Shown: positions 10,280-23,455, counted from the stretch's first letter. The stretch: 64,000 bases of DNA from Tamarix chinensis (GCA_030549775.1 CM060177.1:49661138-49725137), one strand, 5' to 3'. Made by a program: numbers and translations. Notes: generated by a model from the letters alone, not told the origin.

Positions 10280-13200
10280 TACTAATTGGGTTGGATTTTT
10301 CTTTTTATTATTTAATAGCCTCTTAAATTTTATTTATATTATTAATTAATTAAGTAATTTTAACCTAAACCTTTTTATATTATTTTATCTTAAACCCACC
10401 CTAAACAAAACTAAACTTCCAAATCTTGGTGGAAACCCAACCCAACCGACACCCCTAACTAAAATAGTCCCATGCATTCTTCCTTTTCCCCATATTGTAG
10501 CCCTCGGCCAAACATCATTTAACCCTGCATAACCCTACTAACCTTTACCTCCCCCAACCAAACACTCCCCAACGTGGCTTCTTCCTTCTCTGCATTGTCC
10601 CATCTTCTCCACTTGTCCGCTTTCTTCTTTGCCCTGTCCTATTGGTTTCTCTTCTTTTCTTTTCTTCTTCTTTCTCATAACCCTTAGCTCCCTTGATTTC
10701 TTTCTTAACTTGGGCACCAAACACAACCTAGCTTTCCTTTAAATGCATATATCCCATCGCTCATAATCCCAACCACTCTTTTTTTTTCTCTAACCATCTT
10801 CGACCCTACATCCCTCTTCTCTCCTTTGTATTTCTTATCCCACAAACACCTACATGCTTTCAAACCAGCGTGATGCACCTAGTTTATTTTCTCCTACACT
10901 AATATTTATTGCTCCAACACACAATCCCATTCCTCCCTTTACCAATTTTGATCGTTCATTCTGCTTTACTGCCTAGCCTGTCGAGCTCCGTCATTGAGTA
11001 ACCCTCACTATCCACCATTATTTCTCTCTTGGCTACCTCTTCCTCTATTTTTTTTGTGTAGAACCTCAATCCCACTACCAACCACAAACATCAAGCTTCC
11101 ATTTTGTGCGACCTCCTAGTGCTTGTATTTATAGCCCAAGCCACTAGCCTTATACTTTTCCTTCCTACATGTATATCTAGTAAAGCTCGACTAACCCTAG
11201 CCACCTCTCTCAATTGGGTAGCTTCAGACACAATTTTGTATTGGTGTAAACTCACACTTGTTACGACAGTGGCATGTAGAACTAAACCAACCTCCCACCT
11301 CGTGTCTTCTCCTCCTATGAGGTGTGCACCACCACCTTGTTCAAGATTAATATATTTTAGCCTTGTTATCATTGCTTGATTCTTGATTCATCCAGGTGAA
11401 CCATCCCCCTAACTTCCTCCCTCACTTTTCCTTTTGTCCTCATTTTCTCCTAGCCCTTAATGCAATCCCATTGTGGTGCCACCAAACCAGTATTTTTTTT
11501 TTAATTTTTATTCTTGGTATGTTTTCCTAGTTATTATTAGTTGGTTAATTAATTTTTTTAGATTATTTTAAATTATTTTATAGTAATATTATTGGTTTTT
11601 GTGTAGAAGAAGGTGAAAAATGAAGGTTGATAGAGGCTTAGAATTAGAGAATTGAGCATTAAATGGTTTGTGATTAGTTGAAAAGTAGGCAAATATAAAT
11701 TAATCTACAAATGGTAGAAATTAGGTATAAGTATGATAGATAAATTTCCTATAATAAAATTATGTTAAGTTGGTGTTATAAAAAATTTTACATTTTTTCC
11801 AAAAAATAAAAGCATGAAATATTATATTCTTGTATAAATTTTGTGATATATGAAATAATATATGTTACCATATTAAGAATTAACGATCCATGTATGCTTT
11901 GGTAATATTTTTAAAATAAGATTGTATGTCTGTGTTGATATACAAATTATAGCTAGAAATAATATATATGTTTGGTGATAGTGTTTAATCGGGATTTTTG
12001 CCTTGCCTTGTGTTGCACATACAGATCAGTTCAAGATATTTCTTGTACATTTTAGATAGATTTGGACATTTAGCATGTTGTTTTTAGAGTATAAATAATA
12101 TTAAATTAGGATGATTTTGTTTAATATGTTCTATGGGTAGAAATGTAATTTTTTACGTACCATAATTCGTATCTAAAATTATTATGTGGATTTAATGTGA
12201 ATGTGATGATATTTAAGAAATGCATGCTAAGGTTTTATATATGCATTACGTTATGTCCATGCTTAGGGGTAATATTATCTTTAACCATAATATGTAATTT
12301 CATTGTATGATAAGTTATTTTTACTTATTATATTTTAGCCTTCAAATATCTAATAAAAATATAATTTTGATAATAAAGTGGATCAAAATGTGGTATTTAG
12401 GATTTGGAGGATAAATTTGTTATTGAGAAAAAAATGTGCCCTAAGGTGAATAATTAGACTAATTGAATTAAGAGTAGGCCTTGGAATAATTTTGAAAGTA
12501 ATGGGATGAAAGGATTGGATTGAATAATTGGTTTGGGTTATGGCATGATGCTTAACCCTATGTCATGCTGGCTTATTGGTATTGTGACCCTCATGGTCCT
12601 TTGATTTGATTGACTGATGGCTAAATTGTTATTTATTTTGGATCATAGTATCCTTGGTTAATAATATAGAATTGAATAAGACACTAATCACTTAAAGAGA
12701 AAGAATTAAGGTTTGATAAGAATTTCATGCCTTGGAAAAGGCCCCCAAGTGCATGGTGGGACCTTAGGGTGAAAGGGTCCACTTTTGCTCTATAGGTACT
12801 ACATACGCCCTATAAAGGGTGCATGTACTGAAGGACTTAGATTCTAAGGTTTAGTATGGGTGAATGATATGTCATGTAGCTTCTTTGGTGAGCTTTGTCT
12901 TGTAATTGAGTGATTTGATTTGGTAACACCTCCCTAACAATAATTGTATTAGAAATGGCATTTTATTCCAATCAAAATTTGATCATTGATTGATATAATT
13001 AGACTAGACACCCTCTGTAATACATCTACAATATTTGGATTATGATTATCCTGATAAAGGTTGAGCTGTTTGGTGACATCAAATAAATACCATTGTGTGT
13101 ATGAAATAGGATTTGTTGATATCTTGAAATTGTTGTACAAATTGGAGCATGCCTTTTGCTTTCCCTTCCTAGGGTTTTGATTAGATTTATATCATTGTTT

Positions 13201-13811
13201 GAAATATGGGATCCTATTATTTTGATACTGTTATAACATGTCATTATACACCTTTGGGTATAATTCTTATTATTTATATGTTAGGTGCAATTTGGGCATG
13301 CTATCTCTTCAGAGGTGTTGTAATTTACTCAGTACTAGGAAGTCGTACTAAAACTATCACTTTTCAAAGAAGTACGTGTGTTATATGCAATGGCTAAAGG
13401 ATTTCGAGGAGTGTCATCTAGACATTTAGGTAGACTAAGAGAGTGATGGTTCCTACTCTTGCAACCCTTATTTTTAATATATTTTTTTTTGCAGAATGGG
13501 TAAGTGTAAGGACAAACAAGTGTTGCACCATTGCATGCTCTTTTGTGATTAGTTTTCCTTTGCCTCTAATGTCCTTGATTTATTTTTGGGTATTACTATT
13601 GTATGAAGAATGGATTATTCATATAAATTTATTAATGTATTGTCTTTTCCTTGTGCCATTTGCTTTATTCTTACTTGTATTGAGCTTTAGCACTTGTCAT
13701 AGCGAAGGTAAGAAAATTAGACTTATGCTAAATGTAACAATAACACCCATTATTTTATAATTATCACTTTAGCAAAAGAAAACTTTAAGTACTAAATTTT
13801 GGGGTGTTACA
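10049..13811 (+). mobile_element. Solo LTR-E, 3763 bp
   Basis: Ends in AAATTTTGGGGTGTTACA at 13811 and starts TGTAATAATC, with TG...CA ends. The flanking 5-mers, cctat and tctgt, agree at three of five places and differ only by transitions, so the duplication is decayed or the start is slightly off. It has an ATT-type microsatellite near its start, a C/T-rich block (10430-11500), the CACTTAAAGAG version of the shared palindrome at about 12690, and a strong acceptor-like TTTTTTTTTGCAG ending at 13494. It is closer to LTR-G than to LTR-A, and lacks the CCACCGG array. No gene is supported inside it. Confidence 0.72.
10219..10276 (+). repeat. (AAT)n microsatellite in LTR-E
   Basis: Nearly perfect AAT triplets, about 19 copies, 170 bp from the start of the element. 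In LTR-A, B and C the comparable array is after the C/T-rich block, so this one arose separately. Confidence 0.9.
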
Positions 13812-14980
13812 TCTGTTGATCCCCACTACTACCATGGAAACTATCATTATTGTGGATGAAGTAGATAGTGAAGAAGAGAAGGCAATGGAGAAAGTACATA
13901 CTTCTTTTGGAATCCACAACATACCCTCTTTATTAGCAAAGGTGAACATATGCACAAAAGATCCCTTAGAAACTCTTTATGTATTAGCAAGTGTTGGTGG
14001 CTTTGTCCATGCGATTGGTATATTAAAGGGTCCTGATGCGGGTGTATCAATATTGGAAAGGTTTCCACAAAGGAAAACAATTTGTGAGGGTGGCTCTAAA
14101 GTTTCTATTCAATATGATGAAGCCACCTTAACCATGCTAGACAATTATTCCTTCTTCCAATGCTATCTAAAAGACAATTCTAGCCTTGAGCTAACAAAGG
14201 TGCTTATGCTGAGCCGAGACAAGAAGATAGCTAATGACTTCCCAATATGAACCCTACTAAGATTTGATTGAAATCTCACCTTTTAGATATAACTTCTTAA
14301 TTTCATATGTTAATGTTTTTAATGTAGCAACTTCATAACTCTATGTTTGATTTGGAGAAACTCGTTACAAGGAAGAGGATATTTGATTGATTTATTTGAA
14401 GTGGTCAAAACTTTCAATTGATATAAAGCAAACATGAAGAATTTCAAGAATCTTACTCATCCTTGAAAGTCGAGAAGGAGTACCTTTAGGCAAGAGTGTC
14501 TGAATTGGAAATAGAGAAGAATGAATTGAATTCTACTTCAATTGATATAGATTTTCTCAAAGCTCAAGTTGCTAGCTTGGAGGACTTCCTGGAAAGAAAA
14601 GGGGAGCATCTAAAGTTGAGGTTGAACTATTGAGAGTCAACACTATTCTTTTAGAAGATGATATTTACAAAGAGAATATTTTAATTAATCAACTATCTTC
14701 TCTACAGAAAAAAATGACTTTTGGATGGCAAGAAGTTTAGAAAGTACTTTGATGCACTTATAGGTGAAAAACAGGAGATTAAAATCTTCACTAACATGAT
14801 TATTGAATATAAGGTGAAGCATAAAAAATGGGAAAACCTTGGAGAAATAGCATACCGAGAAAGATCATTTATGGAGATCTAAAAGGTTAAAAAACAACTA
14901 AATGGGGTCAAGCATGCGATTGAGTTACGGAAAAAGGGCATGAGCGACCATATAGAGAAGGTCATTATAAGAACCAAACT
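13812..14980 (+). pseudogene. Tat-associated antisense extra ORF, piece 2 (coiled coil)
   Basis: The frame is open to 14250, with an acidic stretch (IIIVDEVDSEEEKAMEKV) followed by about 110 residues of unknown fold. After the stop, frames around 14440-14960 are rich in E, K, L and S with heptad-like spacing (for example KVEKEYL, RVSELEIEKNELN, FLKAQVASLEDFLE), typical of a coiled coil, but they are broken by stops. The coding region is cut by LTR-B at 14985 and continues at 18970. Position and orientation fit the extra ORF that some Tat retrotransposons carry opposite to pol. I do not recognise a catalytic motif. A host gene fragment is the main alternative. Confidence 0.45.
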
Positions 14981-15867
14981 AAGTCTGAAATGTCCCAAAA
15001 ATATTTATTTTAAGAAATATAATTAAATAAGGTTTTATTAGGGAATTAATTTGATTTATTATCTTATTTCGAATGAGAAGGATTTATTTAGGGCAAATTA
15101 ATAAGAATTTATGAATATGTTTATTAAGGATAAATTGGGCTTTATGCTAATTAAAAAGGAATTTAGGAAAAATCTTTTAAAAATCCTAAATTATCCTAAA
15201 AAGGAGATTTAATATTATTTTATTTAAATATTTTTATTCTCAATACCCTAAATATTCTAATTAATTTATTTAACACCAAACCACTTAAATTTTCCTTTTT
15301 CTTTTTTTTTTCTTTTTTTTTCTTTCTTTTCTTCTTTTTCTTTTTCTCTTCTCCCGATTGGGCCTGGAGCGCAGCCCAATCCTTCCTCTTTTCCTTCCTT
15401 CTCCCGCAGCCCAGCGTCACTCCTTCTTTTCTTTCTTCTTCTTCTTCAGATGCCGCGTTTTGTTCTTTATTGCCTTGGGACGCCTCATTTCATTAAAAGA
15501 CTTATAACCGTTGCTAGCTGGCTGGTTCTTCTCCTTTTCTTTTCTTTTTCCCTGACCGCCGGTTCACCCCTTCCTTCTTCCTCCTTCAACATCCGCCGTC
15601 GACTTACATCTCTAACCTCTAAAAATGGCGCCGCTGGCCACATGGGTTTTGGCCGGCCATTTCTCCCCTCATTATCTTCCTCTTGACTCACAGATCAGCT
15701 TGGTATAATCCTCTTCCTTTATCTCTTACTCGATTTCTCTCTTTTGCTTCGCTAATGTTTGACCCGACCATAATTTTTACCGACGGATTAATGCCGCCTG
15801 TCACCCCAAACCTAGCATCCAATACCCTCCTGCCAACCTCAAAAACCCTACCATCACATCTAAGCCC

Positions 15868-15874
15868 TATAAAT
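15868..15874 (+). promoter_or_regulatory. TATA box of LTR-B
   Basis: TATAAAT in cctataaatacccc, followed by cgaaaccctaag at about 15911-15922, matching the layout in LTR-A. It lies about 880 bp into the LTR. Confidence 0.6.
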
Positions 15875-17229
15875 ACCCCTGGTGTGGGTTTTTTCGAAAC
15901 CTTTTCTCCCCGAAACCCTAAGAGCTAACCTGTGCGCCACCATGACTTCAAATGAGCCATTCGCCGCCGTTAGCCAACTTTGCCGCCACCTCTGCCTCCC
16001 AAATTCTTCCCTGCACCGCACTCTAGCTAACTATGCTCTCCAAATCCTTTGATTCTTCTAGTATGAGCCACCATAGCCATGCAAAGTTCCTTATCCATCT
16101 CGCAAAAGAATTTTACCCCGCAACCTTTAAGCCGTCATCCGCCACCACATCTGCCACTTCTATTGCCTTCTACACCACCCAAAAACTTCTACTAATTCTC
16201 CTCCATTGAACCATAACCTTCTTTTCCTTTTTCTCCTTCTCCTTCCCTCTTTTTCTTCATTTTTCCCATTCAGCCACCACCTTTGCCGCAACCGCCGTGC
16301 ACCACCGTCGGTGCCACCCATCCCCACCGACTCAAGGTGAAACCCTAGACCCTCTCAGCCCTTCTTTCCTATTTATTGTAATTTATTCTGTTTTTATTCC
16401 AATTTTTAATAGTTATTCGATTATAATAATAATAATTATCATCATCATCATCATCATTATTATTATTCTTGTTATTAGATGTAATATTATTAATAAATTT
16501 TGTTGGCAGGGTGGAGATTATTCTTGAGTTAATTAGATTGTTAGTTTCGAATTTTAGGAATTTATTTGAATTATTATAAGTTTATTATAATTATTAATAC
16601 TATTATTATTAGTATAATTATTTTATTATTAATTTAAATTATTTTGGGAGGGCTGAGGCCTTAATTTTTAATTAAGGTTCGCACCCTTGTATTTTTATTA
16701 CTATTATTACTATTTTTACTATTATTAATATTATTATGATTATTATCTTTACTAATTTAATATTATTATAAGTATATATATTATTAATAATATTATTACT
16801 ATTATTAAATAGTACTTTAATTATTTTTGGTAGGGTCGAAAGCCCACCTTGTAATTTTAGAATTATATTATTATTATTATTATTATTATTATTTCTATTC
16901 ATATTATTTTATTACTAATATTTTATGATTATTAATGTTATTATTATTATTATCTTTACTAACATTATTTTGGTGAAGGGTAGAAACCCTTATATCACCA
17001 TTTGTTTTAAATTACACTAGTATTATTATTAGTATTTTTAGTTATATTTTGTATAGTTAATTTTAGTATAGTATTATTTTAATTAAAAACCAAGTCTTAG
17101 GATAAGTTAGTAAATAATAACATTTTTTTAGGAGGGAACCTAATTCTAGTATTTTTTCCATAATAAGTGAACCCCAGTCAAAGCCCTCAAGAGGTATAGG
17201 AGTGTGCTCCAAGACCGGTGACATTTTAG

Positions 17230-18552
17230 GTAAGGGGTGCTAAGGCCATTTGTGTAATATGTGAATTATATGCCATACATGCCATGTGATATGATTTAAT
17301 GTGTATTTTATGTGTATATTGTATAATTATCATGAATGCAACATGATATAGAGTTGAGGAATGTTTGTGTAAATAATTGTGGCATGAGAATTATGTGTAT
17401 GAGTGTGTTATTATTATGGTATTATGTGGCCCTAAGACATGCATGATAGGGTTGTAAAATAACGATGGGGAGTGTAATAATGTGGTGTTAGGGTTTTGTA
17501 TGGAGGTGGTGGAATGCATGGTATTAGGATTTGCATAGCGTTGGGCTTTGCATGGAGTTAATGCTTGCATGGTGTTAGGGTTTTGCATGGATTTGCATGG
17601 TGTTAGGGTTTTGCATGGAGTTGCATGGAGTTGCATGGTGTTAGGGCTTTGCATGGAAATGCATGGTATTAGGGTTTTGCATGGTGGTATTGCATGGAGG
17701 TAGGGTTTACATGGAGCTAGGGTTTGCATGGGAGCTAGGGTTTGCATGGAGTTAGGGTTGCATGGGAGTTATGGTTACCATGGGTTGGTGTGGTTAACTA
17801 GGGTTGGAGGATGAGAAATGTAGGAGTTAGTCATGCATGTCTAGGCAAAATTTTGAATAAGATACTTACGACACTAATTATGTAAAGTGGAAGAGTATTG
17901 AGCCGGGTCCCACAGATCCCCCAGTTAGAAATAGTGGTTAGGTCGCCTAGTCCTATGTGTCTCCAATCCACCGGCTATAATAGTGGTTAGGGTATGATAC
18001 CCTATGTGCCTTCAATCCATCATCTATAATAGTGGCGGAATCCGAGCTCAATAAACCAAACACCTAAGTTGCTAAGACATTTAAAAGACATTAAGTACTT
18101 ATAGTGGAACACTATGTGATCTGGGGCCAACCGATCCACCGGTAAGAAATAGTGGTTAGGGTATGATACCCTATGTGTGACCAATCCATCGACTAATAAT
18201 AGTGGGCAGGAGCATTGCGCTCTGCTTGTCTCCGATCCACTAACTATAATAGTGGGGGCTTTCGTACTCATATGGTTTGATAAAAAGTATGGTGTAAATT
18301 GATTTCTAACCAGAGATTAATTAAATAATTAATCCGGACTATAAATGGGCCTTTATTTATGTACCCAAATGATTGACCGATATTATGATATCATGATGGT
18401 CTTTATGTTCTTTTATTCTTATGCATGATTTTTGTGATTTTATGTGTTGGCCTTAGTGCTCGGTTACCTTACTCAGTACGCAGCGTATTGATCACCCTTT
18501 TTATGGGTGCTGCTTATTCCCATGAGTAGAAGGCCCGTTTGACGTGTTTCAG
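17230..18552 (+). other. Putative LTR intron, LTR-B
   Basis: Left border GACATTTTAG|GTAAGGGG and right border GTGTTTCAG|GTATAAT give 1323 bp. The site and flanking words match LTR-A. The interval contains the tandem TGCATGG array and the CCACCGG-type array. Confidence 0.45.
17918..18255 (+). repeat. CCACCGG...AATAGTGG hairpin array in LTR-B
   Basis: Six decayed units, for example ccaccggctataatagtgg near 17962 and ccaccggtaagaaatagtgg near 18136. Changes such as CCATCGACT and CCACTAACT are mostly in the CGG part, while the final AATAGTGG is better kept. Confidence 0.82.
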
Positions 18553-18969
18553 GTATAATACGCCTATTTTGATGCTATCAATGTCTATGTGGGGCCAAGT
18601 GATGATCAGGCTGGATCGGTTCCTGGAGTGATGTGGCTGGCTTTCCATTTGAGATTATTATTCCTGTTTTCTTTATTTATGATTAGCACGTCAAAAACAA
18701 TTTTATTATTGTAGTTATCTCTTTTCGCTGAAAAAATCTCTTATTTTGGATTGTGTAAAGACTTATGCATACTCTGATTTTCGTATTTATGAATTTGGAT
18801 TATTAATGATGTTCTATGTAGTGTTTTCTTAGCCTTAGCACTTGGTACTGGAACGGTAAGAGTGAGCCGGTCTGGTACTAAGTGTGGCAGTAGCATCCCT
18901 AGAATTTACGATTTTAATTTATGAGTATTGTTTAAAAAAATATGTAAATTTTGGGGGTGTTACAAAGTC

Positions 18970-19245
18970 ATACCCATGAAGTTATGGACAATTATTTGGT
19001 AAGAGAAGATTTTGTGAATTATGAAAATCATTTTTAGACTCAGTGATATGATAATAGGGCCTTTACAGTGTACACCTAGTTCAAGATTGGGGTAAAGCAT
19101 GAGCAATAGCAAAAAATTGATGGCTAATTATATTGCGGTGAAGACTTGGAAAACATTTCTATTTTTGAATATTTTGAGGAGTCTGAGGTTGATGTTGATA
19201 GCTAGGAGGAAGATGATGCCTAGTTGTTTTATTCTAATCTATACA
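18970..19245 (+). pseudogene. Tat-associated antisense extra ORF, piece 3 (end)
   Basis: Continues the reading region cut at 14985 by LTR-B; the aagtc duplication joins both sides. Short frames end in an acidic stretch (FEESEVDVDS-like, with a stop inside) and then EEDDA and a stop near 19220. This looks like the C-terminal end of the coiled-coil protein. It faces the integrase end that lies on the minus strand about 1 kb to the right, so the two reading directions converge here. Frames are broken. Confidence 0.38.
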
Positions 19246-20255
19246 TACCTTGGATATATAAAATGACTTCATAGTGACCATGTATCCTTCTTTATGTGTA
19301 ATTATATTTATCTTTCCACTATCAGTGAGGCTAATTTTTTTTTTTGTAATATGAAGATAAAAATGTTGAAATATTGTGGTGATAAGAAGAATAAAGATCT
19401 AGAAGGTACACACTTAAAATTTTTTTAGTTATACTTTGGTAGTCGTAAACCAAAGAAGGGTCTGATCCAGTCGCCATTGGTTGGTTAAACTGAATAGACC
19501 AACCAAACCCCTCAACCATGGGCTTAGTGGCCTCAACACCTCTATTGAGGAACAAATCATAGGAGCCTTAGCTTAGCTAAGCTGAAAAGCCACTCGGTGT
19601 GCTATAATGAGTCAGTAGCCTTAGTAAATTGATCAGAGATGAACCTTAAGAGTTTGGGTCTAGTGAATGAAAGTGTATCAGTCTTTCATCTCACTTGTTG
19701 TGCCCTCGATCTTAGTGAGTGAAAGCATGTTTTTCTTTCATCTCACTAGGTATTTCTATATTCAAATGTAGCCTCTTTGAGGTCTTATGCCTAGAGCATT
19801 GGTTTTAGTGCATATCACTAGGTATGCCCGCCTTCTATACTTGATGGCCTCTTACAGGGATTATGCATTGAGCTTTGGGCTTAGCGAGTGAAAGATTTTT
19901 TGATACTTTCATCTCACTAGGTATGCTCACATTTAATGCTCGATAGCCTTAGTGAGGGTTTGTAGATAAAATAACTTCTTTATGATAAGGCTTACATATT
20001 GCGCCGCCTCTGTGTGAGAGGGTTAACAAATTAAGTTTTGTTGATGACCTCTTTATGATAGGGGATTATATGTTGAGCGGACTTTATATAAGAGGGCTTA
20101 CAAATATAGCTCCAACCTTGTGTAGTTCGTAAATATTTACTACAAAAATCATGTTTTGCACACATTAGTAAGCAATAAACATTAATTCCTTATTCTTTCA
20201 TTGATAGATCAACAAAGGATCTAGATTCAAATATGATAAGGATCATTTTTAATTC
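19246..20255 (-). repeat. Tat 3' region with repeated hairpins
   Basis: Non-coding stretch between the integrase end and the antisense ORF. It contains hairpins made of GTGAGTGAAAG and CTTTCATCTCAC arms at about 19662-19691, 19715-19748 and 19886-19919, plus decayed copies of 'ctcactaggtatg' at 19740-20000. The 'gacctctttatgatag' and 'ctttatataagaggg' words also repeat near 19970-20100. Repeats of this type before the 3' LTR are common in Tat-lineage elements. A small minus-strand frame at 19331-19555 has no support as a gene. Confidence 0.5.
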
Positions 20256-20259
20256 AAAA

Positions 20260-20815
20260 CCAATCAAAGTTACACATAATTGTTTCTCAAATGTTTTACA
20301 TTCTAAGCATTCATGAGATATCTTCTCTCTTTATCAGCTAATGTAAATGTCGCTAGCCCAACTTGCTCCATGACTTGATATGGACCTTCCCATGTAGCTA
20401 CTAAATTTCCTTAGTTTCCATTCTTTGTAAATTCTCTTTTCTCAATGCATGATTCTATAGTATTTAGCTACTTTCATGTATTTAGTGAGTCACATTTGAA
20501 CTACATCTCTTCATTCTTTAACCAAGTCTTTCTCAATTTTCAAGGCCTCTTCATTTTTTCTAGGATCATATAGATTGATTCTATATTATCATGTTTATGT
20601 TTCTTCTAATACAAACGCCTTAGCCTCAAAGGTCAAATTGAAAGGCATTTTACTTGTTTATTTCCTTATAGTTGTCTTGATAGCATATCATATTTCTAGA
20701 AGCTCAACCATCCATCCTCTCTCCGCACCATTCATTTGGCATCACAATGCTCCTAATATTTACTTATTTTCATGTTTGGCGTGACTGTTACACTAAATTA
20801 GACCCAATAAGGAAC
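20260..20815 (-). pseudogene. Tat-type integrase C-terminal region
   Basis: Reading the minus strand from 20815 down gives TTIRK then MPFNLTFEAKAFVLEE, then a region like YDPRKNEEALKIEKDL, and last WEGPYQVMEQVGLATFTLAD at about 20335-20395. These follow the family order 'YRTT...TPF.LTYG.EA..P.E...' and 'WEGPY.V', which is the end of integrase in Ty3/gypsy elements, closest to Tat. The preceding half of integrase is at 37.03-37.64 kb; the break is the LTR-G insertion (tcatt duplication). Several stops and frameshifts make it a pseudogene. Confidence 0.82.
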
Positions 20816-22743
20816 TCATTTGTAATACCCCATTAAAAAAAACCCTAATTATAAACTCATTGTATTATTTGTTTTACTATTTATTAATCTATCCAGTATC
20901 TTCATATTTTCCCACTCATTCTCTATTTTCTAATATCCTGTCTCTCTAACTTATTACTAAAACTAATTCTCCATATCAATCCTTATCTTTCTCTATTTCT
21001 ACCTATCACCTTTCACTCATCTTTCCTCTTCTTCTAATACCTTAAACTAATCTACCTAATAATCATCTCTAACTTCTATTCTCTAATCCTTCCTTTTTCC
21101 TTCTTTCCCTTTTTCTTCTTTCTTTCTTTCTTCTCATTTCCCTTCTTCTACCTCTCCTCTTATCTTTCCTTTCCCTTACTCTTTTCTCTTCTTCTTGCTT
21201 CTTCTTTCTCCTCTCTTCCTTTCCCTTCTCCCCATCTCTTCACCTACCTTCTTGTCCTTCTACTCCTTCATCTCTCCTTCACACCTTCTCCTCATTTTCT
21301 CCTTCCTTCCTTCTTTCCCTTTCCCTTCTTTTCACCTTTCCCTTTCTCCTTTCTTCTTCTTCTCTTTTCTACACCATCTGCATTCTAAATCACACTACTT
21401 GCACCATCTCCCATTTCTCCGACTTCCATCTCCATCAACTTCCCTTTCTTCCTTTCTTCTTCTCCTTTCTACACCCTCATCTATCACCCATCACCTCACT
21501 CCTTCTTTTGCAACCTTGCACTACACCTCGCACCACTCCATCTCCTTGCATCCTTTTTATCCTTTCCACCCTTATGTAACACTTCCATCAACCATCACCA
21601 CCCTGACCTTGCAGCTACTACCCTACCCTAGTCATCATTTGCAACCATCACAATCATCATCAACTTGCGGCTGCAACCATCACCATCCTCCCCATCGCAC
21701 GCCACCCCTATTATTCTTATTCCTTCCTCGAACCATACCACACATCACATATGCACACACACACACCCACCCACCCACCACCCACCCACCTCACACTCTC
21801 CTTACTTCTCTGTGATTTTGCCTCACTCTACTAATATTTTGTGACAAAGAGAAATTACTGAGCTCCCTCACCCTTCTCCTTCTCTTCTTCTCCCTCTCTT
21901 CTACTTCTTCCCTTTCCTTTCCCTGTTTTAGCTTCCACACCACCATCTCCCACCACTGTGCAATACCTCATCTGCCACTCGCCACCCTTTAGCCGGTGGA
22001 CTGACCACCAAGGTCTCCCCAACCTTCCCCCTTGCCGTTGCCGGCCATTACCTCTAACTATTGCCTCTTTTCCCCTCTTCTTCCTCTCATTGCTTGTAAA
22101 ATCCCTTTTTGCACAACAGTGAAATCCTTGCACTGTCTAACCATGAAAACATTTTCCTCTCAGCTTGATTCTACACGTCCGTGCAACTTTTGTACCTCCT
22201 GGCTATGCGTTTTATTTTCTTTCAATCTAGTGCTGCAAAACCATACAACTTTTGGACCACCTAGCTATGTAACTTCCCATTTTAGTCGTGTAGCCCTATT
22301 TTCATCCCAAGTCTTGTTCAAACATTACCAAAATTTAACCATAGCTCCACCACACATTCTTCTACAATTCCATACAATTTAAGTTTCCATTTGATTCTGG
22401 TAAATTCTATTTTTACCCTCTTATACCATGATCTCCCTCTTAATTTTTAACCTCTGATCCTAATCATATTTTATCTTATTTTCATAGGTGATTTTTTTTG
22501 TGATCTCAGAGGAAGTCTAGATTTGCATGCTTAGAGCCTGGTGTCCTAGTTGGTAAGGATACTATTTGATGCTTAGGACTTTTGATGATGTTTGCTTGTA
22601 TGGCTAAATGTGTCTTCCATGATATTGTTGTTGTATTATGCATTATATACTGATATTAACAATTTGTGATGATAGGAATGTTATGTTGAAAGAAAATAAG
22701 AGTTGGTAAGAGATATCATTATGTTATGTATTATGACGATAAT

Positions 22744-23125
22744 CTCATATTTGTGAGAATGCATTTTATTTCATGGAATATGGTTGAATGATGATGACAT
22801 CACACTTATGGAAATATATATACGGTTGAATAATGATGATATCACGCTTATGGAAATATATCTATGGTTGAATAATGATGATATCACACTTATAGAAATA
22901 TATCTATGGTTGAAATAATGACAATATCACACTTGTTGAAATATATCCATGGTATGGAATATAAGTTGAATAATGATAAGGTCATATTTGTGAAAATATA
23001 TTTTAAGTTATGAAATAAGGGTGGGAAGATGACAATGTCTAATTTGTGAAATTATATTTTGAGGTATTAAACATGGGCTCAATGATGAGAACGTCATATT
23101 TGTGGAAATATAACTTAAGGTGATG
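22744..23125 (+). repeat. 45-60 bp tandem repeat in LTR-F
   Basis: About seven units of the form tggttgaataatgatgatat plus cacacttatggaaatatat, with growing divergence to the right. It occupies the position that holds the TGCATGG array in LTR-A, B and C. Confidence 0.75.
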
Positions 23126-23454
23126 TCATATTAGTGAAATTTATAAATTAAATGGAATGGAATGTGGGTTGAGTGAGTTATGGTAAATGGGCTTAAGGTC
23201 TCTCATGAGGTATGATGATAAATGAGGACTTGTAAAAATAATATGTATGGAAGATATAATATTTTATGAAATAAAGGTGTTAATTGTGCTAAAAGGGTAA
23301 CTTGGTCATTATGGGATACTAAGGAAGTTTGGTAACTTATGCGTTAGGAGACTTAAATTATGACAATAATAACTTGATAAATTCATGGGAATATTATCGT
23401 TATTTTGGGGTTCATAAATGTTTAATAGTAAATTTAGGACAAGTCATCTTGAGA

Positions 23455-23455
<1 letters not shown>

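Larger units (their letters stand above)
14986..18964 (+). mobile_element. Solo LTR-B (Tekay/Del-like), 3979 bp
   Basis: Starts TGAAATGTCCCAAAA and ends TTTTGGGGGTGTTACA. A perfect 5-bp duplication, aagtc, lies at 14981-14985 and 18965-18969. It has the same internal order as LTR-A: C/T-rich block (15290-16330), TATA box at 15868, ATT microsatellites (16430-16950), donor-like site at 17230, TGCATGG array (17500-17765), hairpin array (17918-18255), twin stem-loops (18490-18535), acceptor-like site at 18552 and terminal stem-loop. No coding region is supported, so it is read as a solo LTR. Confidence 0.88.

Noticed and set aside
21195..21815. 206-codon open frame rich in Ser, Leu, Pro and His
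   Set aside because: It translates a C/T-rich tract of LTR-F. No domain, and comparable frames occur in every LTR's C/T block on the pyrimidine strand.
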